A stretch of 64,000 nt of DNA from Pleurocapsa minor GSE-CHR-MK 17-07R (GCA_019359125.1 JAHHHY010000001.1:682001-746000); one strand, 5' to 3'. Counted from the stretch's first letter, positions 7,636 to 16,718 are shown. Program-made: numbers and translations. Notes: generated from the letters alone by a model not told the origin.

Positions 7636-8945
7636 GCACGCTGTCCGCAGTCCCCCTCGCCGCCCCGGCCGTCGTGCAGACCCGGCAGCCGCGCCACAGC
7701 GCGCTTTACCTGCTGGTGCTGGCGGGCGTGTTTCTGGTCGTCAACGCGCTCCAGGTCACCCTGGTCACCGGCAATCCGCGCGTATGGCTGGGCATCGCCA
7801 CCTGGATTGCCTGCACGGGCATTGGCTGGATCCTGACGCGTCGGCTGCTGGCAGGCACAGACCGGCTGATTTTCGCGACATGTATGGTGATGTCTGGCTG
7901 GGGACTGCTGATGATCTACCGCCTGCTGCCCAATTTTGGCGATCGGCAGGCCGTCTGGCTGGTCGTCGGCACAGTCGCCATGCTGACGGCCTTGCGCTTC
8001 CCTGACCTGCTCGGCCGAATGAGACGCTATCGCTACAGCATCCTGTTGGGCGGGACGCTGCTGCTGCTGGCGACAATTCTGTTTGGCACCAATCCCAGTG
8101 GCTTCGCATCTGCACCCGCCCTGTGGCTGGGCACGGGCAGCGTCTTCTTTCAACCCAGCGAGCTGCTTAAAATCGTGCTGGTGGTGTTTCTGGCCAGCTA
8201 TCTCGCCGAACAGTATCCAGTCCTGCGCAGCGCGGCATTGTTCGAGCGCAAACGGCGCCTGTTCCTCGCCCCGCGCATCGCCGGGCCAGTGGTGCTGATG
8301 TGGGGCATCTGTGTGGTTATTCTGGTCTGGCAGCGCGACCTGGGCACGGCGATTCTGTTTTTCGCGCTGTTCGTCTGCCTGCTCTATGTCGCCAGCGGAT
8401 CAAACTGGGTGCTGGTGGCTGCGGCGGGCCTGATTCTGGCTGCCGGGGCCGTCGCCTATTTTCTGTTTGATGTGGTGCAGTTGCGCGTCGATATCTGGGT
8501 TAATCCGTGGATCGACCCGGACAATCGCGCCTACCAGATCGTGCAAAGCCTGATGACCTTCTCGGCAGGGGGCGTATTCGGCCAGGGCATCGGCCTCGGC
8601 TATCCGTCATACGTGCCGGTCATCCATTCAGACTTCATGTTCGCCGCCATTGCCGAGGAGTTCGGCTTTCTGGGCGTCATCACCGTGATCGCGCTGCTGA
8701 TGGTGCTGGTCTCGCGCAGTTTTCGAATTGCTGCGCTTCAGCAGGGCAAGCCTTACCAGACGCTGCTGGCAGTAGGTTTTTGCAGCCTGATTGCCGTGCA
8801 AAGCCTGATGATCATGGGGGGCGTCGTGAAAATCATCCCGCTGACTGGCGTCACCCTGCCGTTTATCAGCTATGGGGGCAGCTCGCTGGTCGTCAGCTTC
8901 TTCATGGTGGGCATCCTGCTGCGCCTGTCCGCGGTGAAAGGATAG
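7632..8945 (+). CDS. rodA: SEDS-family peptidoglycan glycosyltransferase (RodA/FtsW type)
   Basis: The 437-residue protein has about 10-12 membrane helices. The SEDS signature regions are conserved: QRDLGTAILFFALFVCLLYV, a DPDNRAYQIVQSLMTFSAGG loop, GQGIGLG and HSDFMFAAIAEEFGFLG (Asp at residue 334), ending with SYGGSSLVVSFFMVGILLRL. SEDS proteins polymerise lipid II together with a cognate class B PBP. The neighbouring gene 7 nt downstream is such a PBP homologue but catalytically dead (see 8953-10371). Gene order with FHA genes resembles actinobacterial rodA-pbpA; FtsW versus RodA cannot be decided from sequence. Confidence 0.93.
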   Translation: MSTLSAVPLAAPAVVQTRQPRHSALYLLVLAGVFLVVNALQVTLVTGNPRVWLGIATWIACTGIGWILTRRLLAGTDRLIFATCMVMSGWGLLMIYRLLPNFGDRQAVWLVVGTVAMLTALRFPDLLGRMRRYRYSILLGGTLLLLATILFGTNPSGFASAPALWLGTGSVFFQPSELLKIVLVVFLASYLAEQYPVLRSAALFERKRRLFLAPRIAGPVVLMWGICVVILVWQRDLGTAILFFALFVCLLYVASGSNWVLVAAAGLILAAGAVAYFLFDVVQLRVDIWVNPWIDPDNRAYQIVQSLMTFSAGGVFGQGIGLGYPSYVPVIHSDFMFAAIAEEFGFLGVITVIALLMVLVSRSFRIAALQQGKPYQTLLAVGFCSLIAVQSLMIMGGVVKIIPLTGVTLPFISYGGSSLVVSFFMVGILLRLSAVKG

Positions 8946-8952
8946 CCCGTCG

Positions 8953-10371
8953 ATGGTGCCTTTCGCGCGCGAATCCCAGCGTATCATGCTGGCCATCCTG
9001 GTCGGATTCATCGTCATTGCGATTGGCGCGTTCCAATGGGCCGTCATCATGCCCGACAGCCTGAACACCCGCGATGACAATCCGCGCGCTGTCGAACGTG
9101 AGCGCCGTATCGTGCGCGGCGACATTTATTCCGCCGACGGACTGCTACTGGCCCATACAGACGTCAACGATGCAGGTATCGTCACGCGCCAGTATTCAGT
9201 CGCCGAGGCATGGCCCGGCCTGGGCTATTACAGCATGGTCCGCGGGGCTGCGCGCATCGAAGGCGCCTTTGACACAATATTGCGCGGTGACAGCGCCGAG
9301 GCTGCGCTCTCCAATCGGCTGCTGCATACGCCCATTCAGGGGACCAACATTCGCGTCACCCTGGACAGCGCCGTGCAGCGCATGGTATCCGAAAGACTGG
9401 ATGGGCAGGCCGGAGCGGCGGTGGCCATCAGCATCCCGGACGGGCGTATGCTCGGTATCAGCAGCGCGCCAGTCTTTGACCCGAATTCCATTGATGCTGA
9501 CTACGAGAGACTGCGTGAAGACGCGGCGATGCAGCTGCTGGACCGGGCCACCGAGCGCCGCTATCCGCTGGGCACCGCCATTCAGCCCGTGCTGATGATC
9601 GCCAGCCTGCTCACCGGCCAGCCGCTGGATGCCATGATCGACAACGCCACCGAGCCGGTCGATCTGTCTGACGCACTATCGATAGGATGTGCCGTTCGCC
9701 TGCCAGCACTCTCGCTGACCCTGCGCGAGGCCTTCGCCTTCGCCTGTCCCACGCCCTTCATCGGCGCGACCAACGCCGTGGGCGAGACCGCCATGAACAC
9801 AATTTTTGAGCAGGTGGACGCGCTCACTGCCGTGCGTATTTCCGGGTACGAAAGCGCGGCTCCGGCAGCGCAGATACGTGGCTACACCCCGATAGAAGGG
9901 ATGGAAGCCGTCGTCACTGGACAGGCAGACCTGACCGTCTCGCCGCTGGCGATGGCCATCCTCACAGGAGCGATCGTGAATGATGGCAACACACCCGTGC
10001 CGTTCATGCTCGATGCGACGCTTGCCCCTGGCGCGTCTACATGGGTGCATGCACCTCGTCCAACGCGTACCATCGCCTTCACGACAGCGACGACGGCGCG
10101 GCGTTTGCAGGACCTGATGCGCTATAACGTGGTCAATGGTGCGGCGCAGAATGCTGCCCGACCCAATATCGACATCGGCGGACATGTGGGCCTCGCCTAT
10201 GTCGATGGCCGCCCGATGTCATGGTTCATCGGCTTTGTCACCGCATCCGGTCGACAGGCCGGCGCAGTGGCTATCCTGCTGGAGGACACCTCAGATACCG
10301 GCCTTGCAGCAGACATCGGCGGCGATATTTTGGCGGCTGTCCACGCCTCACTACTGGCAGAGAACCCTTAG
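8953..10371 (+). CDS. pbpA: PbpA-like class B penicillin-binding protein homologue, catalytically degenerate and lysine-free
   Basis: The 472-residue protein has one N-terminal membrane helix (~11-33) and a PbpA-type fold (RRIVRGDIYSADGLLLAHT, then a transpeptidase-like domain to the end). Flanking sequence aligns well with PbpA, but each catalytic motif is lost. The SxxK site is TAIQ (208-211, in RYPLGTAIQP), the SxN site is ACP (264-266), and KTG is HVG (411-413, before LAYVDGRPMSWFIGF). I find no lysine anywhere in the protein, so neither catalytic Lys can exist. The frame is intact and packed 7 nt after the SEDS gene, so it is a maintained pseudoenzyme, not a decayed gene. A structural or activating partner of the SEDS enzyme is the natural inference. 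It overlaps the convergent PHP gene by 4 nt. Confidence 0.9.
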   Translation: MVPFARESQRIMLAILVGFIVIAIGAFQWAVIMPDSLNTRDDNPRAVERERRIVRGDIYSADGLLLAHTDVNDAGIVTRQYSVAEAWPGLGYYSMVRGAARIEGAFDTILRGDSAEAALSNRLLHTPIQGTNIRVTLDSAVQRMVSERLDGQAGAAVAISIPDGRMLGISSAPVFDPNSIDADYERLREDAAMQLLDRATERRYPLGTAIQPVLMIASLLTGQPLDAMIDNATEPVDLSDALSIGCAVRLPALSLTLREAFAFACPTPFIGATNAVGETAMNTIFEQVDALTAVRISGYESAAPAAQIRGYTPIEGMEAVVTGQADLTVSPLAMAILTGAIVNDGNTPVPFMLDATLAPGASTWVHAPRPTRTIAFTTATTARRLQDLMRYNVVNGAAQNAARPNIDIGGHVGLAYVDGRPMSWFIGFVTASGRQAGAVAILLEDTSDTGLAADIGGDILAAVHASLLAENP

Positions 10372-11051
10372 CCGCCCGGCCACTGTCGCTTCACCAGCCC
10401 CAGCTTCTTCGACCACTTGGCCGTTTTGCTGTTCACATGCACAAACCACGGGCTCAGCCGGTCAATCGACTGCGCCGTGCTGAGAGATGCACGCATTTCG
10501 TCCGCTGTATGAAACGGATCCATCAGCATGCCAGAGCGCCCGTACTCGACTTGGCTGTGCGCATCAGAGCCCGCCGTGCCGATAGCCCCATGCGCCTGCG
10601 CAAACGCCAGCGCACGGGTATTATCCTCAGCGAACATGCAGCGCGCATTGAATACCTCAATCGCGTCCACCAGCGGCAGAATACGCGCCAGGTCGCTCTC
10701 TTCCCAGGCGCCCTTGCGCAGCCGGTCAAACGGATGCGAAACGCTGATGACGGCCCCCTGTGCGCGCAGGCGGGTGATCGTCTCCTCAGGAGACAATCCA
10801 GCGGGGATGCTCTCTTTCATAAAGTAGCCCAGCAGTTCTCCCTGTGGCGTCATGATTTCTTCGCCCACGATCACCAGCTCCGGATACAGGCGCTGCATCT
10901 CCAGCGCGCCGTCCGCGGTGTTGTGGTCGGTAATCGCGATTTTATCGATGCCCAGCGCAGCGCAGCGGGCAGCAATTCGCCCAAAAGACACCACGCAGTC
11001 TTTCGACCACAGCGTGTGACTGTGCAGCTCGACGCGCCATTTTTCGGTCAT
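10368..11051 (-). CDS. PHP-domain metal-dependent phosphoesterase
   Basis: The 227-residue protein begins with the PHP metal motif (VELHSHT, His10/His12) followed by ITDHNTADG. Later ligands lie in VSHPFDR and GSDAHS. Stand-alone PHP proteins hydrolyse small phosphoesters such as nucleoside 3',5'-bisphosphates or histidinol phosphate; the substrate is not readable here. It is convergent with the pbpA homologue, with the two stop codons overlapping. It has no operon partner, and the divergent gene is the C39-TPR gene across a 205-nt intergenic region. Confidence 0.85.
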   Translation of the reverse strand: MTEKWRVELHSHTLWSKDCVVSFGRIAARCAALGIDKIAITDHNTADGALEMQRLYPELVIVGEEIMTPQGELLGYFMKESIPAGLSPEETITRLRAQGAVISVSHPFDRLRKGAWEESDLARILPLVDAIEVFNARCMFAEDNTRALAFAQAHGAIGTAGSDAHSQVEYGRSGMLMDPFHTADEMRASLSTAQSIDRLSPWFVHVNSKTAKWSKKLGLVKRQWPGG

Positions 11052-11132
11052 TGCACTTATTCCTGAGCATTATTCCTGGAAACGCCCCTCATTGTAGCGC
11101 ACAACAGAACCAATAGTTGCGCAAAATCGATG

Positions 11133-11141
11133 TGTTATAAT
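11133..11141 (+). promoter_or_regulatory. extended -10 promoter upstream of the C39-TPR gene
   Basis: TGTTATAAT at 11133-11141 is a TGn-extended consensus -10. The -35 region is weak, which is normal for extended -10 promoters. The leader to the ATG at 11257 would be about 110 nt; I see no riboswitch-like fold in it. Confidence 0.5.
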
Positions 11142-11256
11142 GGCCCAGACTCCAGGCACGAAGCGCATTCGCATAACGGCCGTCAGGTAAACAGCATGCG
11201 AGTGTGGCACACTTAGTGCCAGGATTTCGTATTGTGAGTGTAGAGTAATTCAGCCC

Positions 11257-12867
11257 ATGACTTCGACATACCCTGAAAACGACCACTTCCATGGCCCCCC
11301 GCGCCTGCTGATCTGGTTCGCAGTTGTGTTCATCGTGGCGGTGCTGCTGGCCGTCATCGGTGTGTTTCTCTTTGCCACAGGCGGCGGACGCCTGGGCGTG
11401 ACGATTCCATTTGTCGCCGTAGCTGCGGTCATCCTGCCCGTCGTCAGCATTGGCAGCGCCCTGCTGCTGCGTAAAGGCCTGCCGCGCCGGATGTGGCTGT
11501 GGCTGGTTGTGCTGTGGGGTGTGATTGCCCTGGGCGGCATTGTCGGCGGCGTGTTCTTCTTCCGCGATTCGCTGGAGCCACGCTACCAGGCCGAGCTGCT
11601 GAACTATGCCCCGTTCATGCGCCAGTTTATGCGCCCCACGCCGGCCGGCGGCGTCGTGCCAACTTCGGCAGCGGCGGTCAATAATCCCATTTCACCGGAG
11701 GACCTGCTCAATATGACGGTGGGCACGGCTACGCCACAACCTGAAGCCACAGGCGAGACGACATCACAGCCCACCCCTGAGCCCAGCGCCACCCTGGCAC
11801 CCAGCAGCACGCCGACACCCAGCCCACAGCCCACAGAAGCCGCGCTCGTGTCCACGGCCGAGACAGCCCTGGTGCCGGTCAGTGTACCCACGCTGTCGCC
11901 GCTGGTCAGCCAGGCGGCCAGCGTGCCCACCACCGCATTCATGTATGGTTTCCGCTGGGAGCGCCAGGAATGGAACAACTGCGGTCCGACCAACATCACC
12001 ATCGCACTGTCTCATTTCGGTTGGCAGGAAGACCAGAACTATGCCCAGCAGTTCCTGCGCCCGAATGCCGAAGACAAGAATGTCAGCCCGATTGAGCTGG
12101 TCAATTTCGTCAACACGCAGACAGGTGTGCGAGCGATTACGCGCCTTGGGGGCGATATGTTGCTGCTGAAGACGCTGATTGCCAATAACTTCCCCGTGCT
12201 GGTAGAGACTACGTTTACACCCGAAGGCTCCGACTGGCTGGGGCATTACCAGACAGTCGTGGGCTACGATGACAGCTCGCGCAATTTCTTCGTCTACGAC
12301 AGCTACCTGGGCACAGGCAGCGCCAACAGCGGCGTCCCGGAGCCCTACGAGCAGTTTGACCGCGACTGGCAGGCCTTCAACCGCGTGTTCATTGTGCTCT
12401 ACGAGCAGTCGCGCGAGGCCGAGCTGATCGGGCTGCTGGGCCCGCTGGCAGATGTAGAAGCAGCCGCAGAACGTGCGCTGGAAGTGGCACGGCAGGAAGC
12501 CCAGGCCGACCCCACCAGCCCGTTCCCCTGGTTCAATATGGGCACTTCCCTGGTGCGCCTCGGTGAATACGAACAGGCAGCGGCCGCCTATGATGCCGCC
12601 ACCCAGCGTCAGCTTCCCTTCCGCATGCTGTGGTACCAGTTCGGGCCATTTGAAGCCTACTTCAATACCGGTCGTTACGACGATGTAATGGGCCTGGTGC
12701 GCAACAATATCAACAATGCCGGCTCGTTCATCGAGGAAACCTACTACTGGGAAGGCCGGGTGCATGCCGCGCGTGGTGACATCGGCGCAGCCACCTCCTC
12801 GTTCCAGCGCGCACTAAACAACAATCCGCTGTTTACGCAGGCACAGGAAGCCCTGGACGATCTATAA
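11257..12867 (+). CDS. membrane protein with extracytoplasmic C39-like cysteine peptidase and TPR domain
   Basis: The 536-residue protein has three N-terminal membrane helices (~17-42, 47-70, 79-102), a Thr/Pro/Ser stalk (~155-225), and a papain-fold C39_2-type peptidase (~230-385). Cys242 lies in NNCGPTNITIA, His330 in LGHYQTVVGYD and Asp348 in FVYDSY. A TPR-like tail (~400-536) follows, with PFPWFNMGTSLVRLGEYEQA. There is no ABC transporter domain, so it is not a bacteriocin exporter. It is more likely a surface protease or transglutaminase-like enzyme presented outside the cell. It has its own promoter; murJ follows 46 nt later. Substrate unknown. Confidence 0.8.
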   Translation: MTSTYPENDHFHGPPRLLIWFAVVFIVAVLLAVIGVFLFATGGGRLGVTIPFVAVAAVILPVVSIGSALLLRKGLPRRMWLWLVVLWGVIALGGIVGGVFFFRDSLEPRYQAELLNYAPFMRQFMRPTPAGGVVPTSAAAVNNPISPEDLLNMTVGTATPQPEATGETTSQPTPEPSATLAPSSTPTPSPQPTEAALVSTAETALVPVSVPTLSPLVSQAASVPTTAFMYGFRWERQEWNNCGPTNITIALSHFGWQEDQNYAQQFLRPNAEDKNVSPIELVNFVNTQTGVRAITRLGGDMLLLKTLIANNFPVLVETTFTPEGSDWLGHYQTVVGYDDSSRNFFVYDSYLGTGSANSGVPEPYEQFDRDWQAFNRVFIVLYEQSREAELIGLLGPLADVEAAAERALEVARQEAQADPTSPFPWFNMGTSLVRLGEYEQAAAAYDAATQRQLPFRMLWYQFGPFEAYFNTGRYDDVMGLVRNNINNAGSFIEETYYWEGRVHAARGDIGAATSSFQRALNNNPLFTQAQEALDDL

Positions 12868-12913
12868 AAGCGCCGATTCGCACGGATTCCGCCGATTCCG
12901 GGAAAGCACGCCG

Positions 12914-14533
12914 ATGACCGAACCATCCCGCACCGCGCAGCTTACGAGTTCTACCCTGATTGTCATGATCGCCTTCACCGCAGCGAAGGCGATCAGTTTT
13001 TTGCAGACCTTCATCATCGCCCGTTCGTTTGGCATCAGCGCCGAATATGATGCGTTCGTGGCCGCCAACCGGCTGCCGGAAGTCATCTTCAATCTGATTG
13101 CGGGCGGGGCGGTCGCATTCGCATTCATCCCGGTCTTCGCCGGGCTGCTGGCCAAAGACGATCGTTCAACTGCGTGGCGCACGGCCAGCACCGTGCTGAA
13201 CACTATCTTTGGCCTGACCGCAGTCGTCAGCATTCTCGCGTTTATCCTGTCACCGTGGCTGGTGCAAAACGCGATTGCGCCGGGTTTCCCGCCAGAAGTG
13301 CAGCAGCAGACGGCCGACATGATGCGCATCCTGCTGCTCAGCACGCTGATCTTCTCGATCAGCGGCACCGTCATGGGCATCCTGCAAAGCTTCAATCGGT
13401 TCCTGCTGCCGGCGCTGGCGCCCATCCTGTTTGACGTTGGCATCCTCATCGGCGTGATTTTCCTGCTGCCTGTGCTGGGTATCTATGGGCTGGCATGGGG
13501 CGCCGTGCTCGGTGCAGCGATGCATCTGGCGATTCAGGTGCCGGGACTGCTGCGCGTCGGCATTCGCTGGTCGGCCTCGCTGGACTGGCGCGCCCCGGAA
13601 TTCCGCCGCATCCTCATCCTGTTTGTCCCGCGCATGCTCGATCTTGCGCTCGTCAGCGTGAGCAGCATCGTCGTCACCAACCTGCTCTCGCGCCTCGGCG
13701 AAGGGGCCACCAGCGCCTATGACTGGGGCTGGCGGCTGATGCAGATTCCCGAAACCCTGATTGGTACGGCGATGGGCATCGTGATATTCCCCACGCTGGC
13801 GTCGCTCAGTGCGCTGGGTGACGTCAGCGGCAAACGCGCTGCGTTTTCCGGCTCACTGCGTTTCATCCTCATCGCGACCATCCCCAGCGCGGTGCTGCTG
13901 ATCGCGGCGGGACTGCCCATCCTCAGCCTGCTGGAAGGCGGCGCCTTTGACGCCTCGGCCACGCAGCTGGTGTATTCGGCGCTGGTTTGGTTCTCGTTTG
14001 GCATTGTCGTCCATTCCATCCTGGAAGTCGTCGCGCGCAGTTTTTATGCGGACAAAGACACGCTCGTGCCGCTTTTGGTTGCTGTCGGCGGCGCAGCCGT
14101 GAACATCATCGTCGCACTCGTCTTCAGCGGCGTGCTGACCGGTGATGTGCGCCCGGAAAATGTGGGTGCGCTGGCGCTGGCCAATACGCTCGGCGTGCTG
14201 TTCGAGGTGATCGCGCTGGGAATCGTGCTGCGCAAACGCTGGCATGGCCTGGATGAAACACATATCGGCCGCGTGATGGTGAAGGCGATTGCGGCCAGCA
14301 TCGTCATGGGTGCGGTCGCGTTTGGCGTGAATCTTGTCCTGGAAACCGTCGGGCTGACCGGCGGCGTGGTCGTGACCGTGATTCGCGTGGGATTGATCGT
14401 GGCGGCTGCGCTGGTCACCTTCATCGGCGCATCTTATCTGCTGCGCATCGAGGAAGTTAAGATTTTCCTGTCACAAAGCGTCAGTAAAATTCGCGACACC
14501 ATCACGCGCAAACCGGCGCAGGCGGCAGCATGA
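12914..14533 (+). CDS. murJ: lipid II flippase MurJ
   Basis: The 539-residue polytopic protein (about 14 helices) is of the MviN/MurJ family, with FLQTFIIARSFGISAEYDAF, AANRLPEVIFNLIAGGAVAFA and the conserved SRLGEGATSAYDWGWRLMQIP helix. It flips lipid II to the outer face for the SEDS/PBP system encoded nearby. In mycobacteria MurJ is regulated through FhaA, and a FhaA homologue lies about 7 kb upstream. The stop overlaps the downstream metallo-hydrolase by 4 nt. Confidence 0.92.
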   Translation: MTEPSRTAQLTSSTLIVMIAFTAAKAISFLQTFIIARSFGISAEYDAFVAANRLPEVIFNLIAGGAVAFAFIPVFAGLLAKDDRSTAWRTASTVLNTIFGLTAVVSILAFILSPWLVQNAIAPGFPPEVQQQTADMMRILLLSTLIFSISGTVMGILQSFNRFLLPALAPILFDVGILIGVIFLLPVLGIYGLAWGAVLGAAMHLAIQVPGLLRVGIRWSASLDWRAPEFRRILILFVPRMLDLALVSVSSIVVTNLLSRLGEGATSAYDWGWRLMQIPETLIGTAMGIVIFPTLASLSALGDVSGKRAAFSGSLRFILIATIPSAVLLIAAGLPILSLLEGGAFDASATQLVYSALVWFSFGIVVHSILEVVARSFYADKDTLVPLLVAVGGAAVNIIVALVFSGVLTGDVRPENVGALALANTLGVLFEVIALGIVLRKRWHGLDETHIGRVMVKAIAASIVMGAVAFGVNLVLETVGLTGGVVVTVIRVGLIVAAALVTFIGASYLLRIEEVKIFLSQSVSKIRDTITRKPAQAAA

Positions 14534-15177
14534 CCCTCAAAATCAGGATGACGACACTTGGCCCTGTGTCGACCAATGCCTATCTGATCGGCGACGAAGA
14601 TACCAAACGGGCGATTCTGATCGATCCGGTGGATGATGCCCCTGCCCTGCTGAAGATGGCGCAGGACGCAGGCTGGACAATTGCCCTGATTCTGGCGACG
14701 CACGCGCACTTTGATCACGTGCTGGCCAGCGCACCCCTGAAAGAGGCCACCCGCGCGCCATTTGCCATTCATGCAGATGCCGCGGCCACCCTGCCGGACA
14801 TGCCCGCACGGGGCAAGCTCTACTTTGGCATCGAGTTCCCTGAAGCGGCCGTGCCTGACCGCCTGCTGACGACCGAACCGGAAACCATCACGCTGGATGG
14901 CATCCGCCTGGAGACGCTGTTCACACCCGGCCATGCGCCCGGCCATATCGCCTTCTACATGCGCGAGCAGGACATCGTCTTCAGCGGCGATGCGCTGTTC
15001 AAAGGCAGTGTCGGCCGCACCGACCTGCCCGGCAGCGATCACGACCTGCTGATGGAATCGATTGCCACAAAGCTGATGGCCCTGCCGGACAATGTCATCG
15101 TCCTCAGCGGACACGGCGAACCGACGACCATTGGTGCCGAACGCGCCACCAACCCCTTCCTGCAGCACGACCAGTAA
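14530..15177 (+). CDS. metallo-beta-lactamase fold hydrolase (glyoxalase II-like)
   Basis: The 215-residue protein has the zinc motif HAHFDH (His58, His60, Asp62, His63), a TPGHAPGHI turn, FSGDALF and the C-terminal SGHGEPTTIGAERATNPFL that typifies YcbL/GloB-like enzymes. It probably hydrolyses a thioester or related small substrate; without the C-terminal HAGH domain true glyoxalase II activity is not assured. It is translationally coupled to murJ (ATGA), with the next gene 11 nt downstream. Confidence 0.85.
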   Translation: MTLKIRMTTLGPVSTNAYLIGDEDTKRAILIDPVDDAPALLKMAQDAGWTIALILATHAHFDHVLASAPLKEATRAPFAIHADAAATLPDMPARGKLYFGIEFPEAAVPDRLLTTEPETITLDGIRLETLFTPGHAPGHIAFYMREQDIVFSGDALFKGSVGRTDLPGSDHDLLMESIATKLMALPDNVIVLSGHGEPTTIGAERATNPFLQHDQ

Positions 15178-15188
15178 ACAGATCGAAC

Positions 15189-16118
15189 ATGGACAAACAC
15201 GTATTGCTTATCTTTCTGGATGGTGTGGGCCTCGCGCCAGACGATCCAGCTTCAAATCCGTTCAGCACGGCAGAAACGCCCACGCTGAATGCGCTGGCCA
15301 ACGGCCATCGCTGGCTGTCTGAAACCGGTATCCAGCATTCAGACAGGGCTACCTTTGTGCCGACTGACCCGCGCCTGGGCATGCCTGGTCGCCCGCAAAG
15401 CGCCAGCGGCCAGGCCACCATCCTGACCGGCCTCAATATTCCGCAGACGATCGGCGAACATTACGGCCCGCGCCCAAACCTCGCCATCCGGTCGATTCTC
15501 GCGGAAGATAACCTGTTCAAGCGGGTGGTCGCACGCGGCGGCACTGCTGTCATGCTAGAGGCCTATCCCCCTCCCTTTCACGATGCTGTAAACAGCGGCA
15601 AGCGCCTGTTGTCCAGCTATCAGCAGGCCTATGCCGAGGCGGGCTACAAGCTGTTTGGCGAGTCGGATATTTTCAGCGGTGACGCGCTCTCGGTCGACTG
15701 GACGGGCGAAGCATGGCGGGCGCATCTGGGCTACGAAAAAAGCCCGGTGTATACGCCCATTGAGGCTGGCCGCAAGATGGTCGAGTTATCACGCCGGGCG
15801 ACATTTGCGTTTTTCTCGCACTGGTGGTCAGATACTGTGGGGCATCGCGGCACGCTGAGCGAAGGCAAAGCCCTGCTGGAGCTGTTCGACGGGGTGATGG
15901 CCGGCGCGCTGGAAGCATGGGATGATGATGAAGGCCTGATGATCATCACCAGCGATCATGGCAACCTGGAAGACCTGAGCCACGGCAAGCACACAGAAAA
16001 CGACGTGGCCACCGTGGTCATCGGCCGTGATGCGCGCGCCTTTGCTTCAGGCATCCGCACGCTGGCGGATATCGCCCCGCGTGTGGAACGCTACTTATTT
16101 GAACCTGCGGCCTTGTAA
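15189..16118 (+). CDS. alkaline-phosphatase-superfamily metalloenzyme (phosphoglycerate mutase-like)
   Basis: The 309-residue protein starts with MDKHVLLIFLDGVGL (metal-binding Asp11). It contains SASGQATILTG in the nucleophile region and ends with ITSDHGNLEDLSHGKHTEND, the paired-metal motif of the superfamily. It is too short for an iPGM (about 510 aa) and lacks the phosphopentomutase cap, so it belongs to the poorly characterised 'metalloenzyme' group. It sits in the murJ-MBL run; its function is unassigned. Confidence 0.75.
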   Translation: MDKHVLLIFLDGVGLAPDDPASNPFSTAETPTLNALANGHRWLSETGIQHSDRATFVPTDPRLGMPGRPQSASGQATILTGLNIPQTIGEHYGPRPNLAIRSILAEDNLFKRVVARGGTAVMLEAYPPPFHDAVNSGKRLLSSYQQAYAEAGYKLFGESDIFSGDALSVDWTGEAWRAHLGYEKSPVYTPIEAGRKMVELSRRATFAFFSHWWSDTVGHRGTLSEGKALLELFDGVMAGALEAWDDDEGLMIITSDHGNLEDLSHGKHTENDVATVVIGRDARAFASGIRTLADIAPRVERYLFEPAAL

Positions 16119-16150
16119 GCCGCATATACACCGGAAAGCACGACTCAACT

Positions 16151-16648
16151 ATGGATGCAAACGCAATGCGCGAGACGCTGCGCCTGTGGGCAAGCGGCGT
16201 CTCGGTAGTTACCACAGCTCACGAAGGCCGCCGTGCAGGCATGACCGTCAGCGCGTTCAACTCGCTCTCGCTCGATCCCCCACAGATTCTGGTTTGTCTG
16301 TCGAAAGATGCCAGCACAGCGCAGGTGATTCAGCAGTCCGGCATTTTCGCCGTGAACATCCTCGGCGCGGACCAGGCAGAAATCTCCAATCGCTTTGCCG
16401 GGCGCGTGCCGCTGGCCACTCCGGAAGACCGCTTTGATGGACTAGAGACATCTACGCATGTGACAGGTGCCCCCGTGCTGGCCGACGCTATTGGCTGGCT
16501 GGACTGCCGCATCTCCGAGGTGCATGACGGCCATTCACACTGGATCGTGGTCGGCAGCGTGCAGGCCACCGGCAAGGGCAGCAGCAGCGCGCCCCTGCTC
16601 TATTTCGACCGGGCCTATCGGGCGCTGGCCGAGGTTACGGGCACCTAA
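16151..16648 (+). CDS. flavin reductase-like FMN-binding protein
   Basis: The 165-residue protein is a split-barrel flavin reductase domain: LRLWASGVSVVTTAHEGRRA, MTVSAFNSLSLDPPQILVCL, GIFAVNILGADQAEISNRFA and HWIVVGSVQATG. Such proteins reduce FMN/FAD with NAD(P)H or act as the reductase half of two-component monooxygenases; no oxygenase partner is nearby. It starts 32 nt after the preceding gene and is followed by the ffh promoter. Confidence 0.85.
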   Translation: MDANAMRETLRLWASGVSVVTTAHEGRRAGMTVSAFNSLSLDPPQILVCLSKDASTAQVIQQSGIFAVNILGADQAEISNRFAGRVPLATPEDRFDGLETSTHVTGAPVLADAIGWLDCRISEVHDGHSHWIVVGSVQATGKGSSSAPLLYFDRAYRALAEVTGT

Positions 16649-16655
16649 CCACGCC

Positions 16656-16684
16656 TTGACGTGCATTTTTCGCTCCACTACAAT
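16656..16684 (+). promoter_or_regulatory. sigma70-like promoter of ffh
   Basis: TTGACG (16656-16661), a 17-bp spacer and TACAAT (16679-16684) form a near-consensus promoter. The expected start is around 16691, giving a leader of about 28 nt. Confidence 0.75.
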
Positions 16685-16718
16685 GGCCGATAGTCTGAAA
16701 CCAGGTTAAACCACACAC

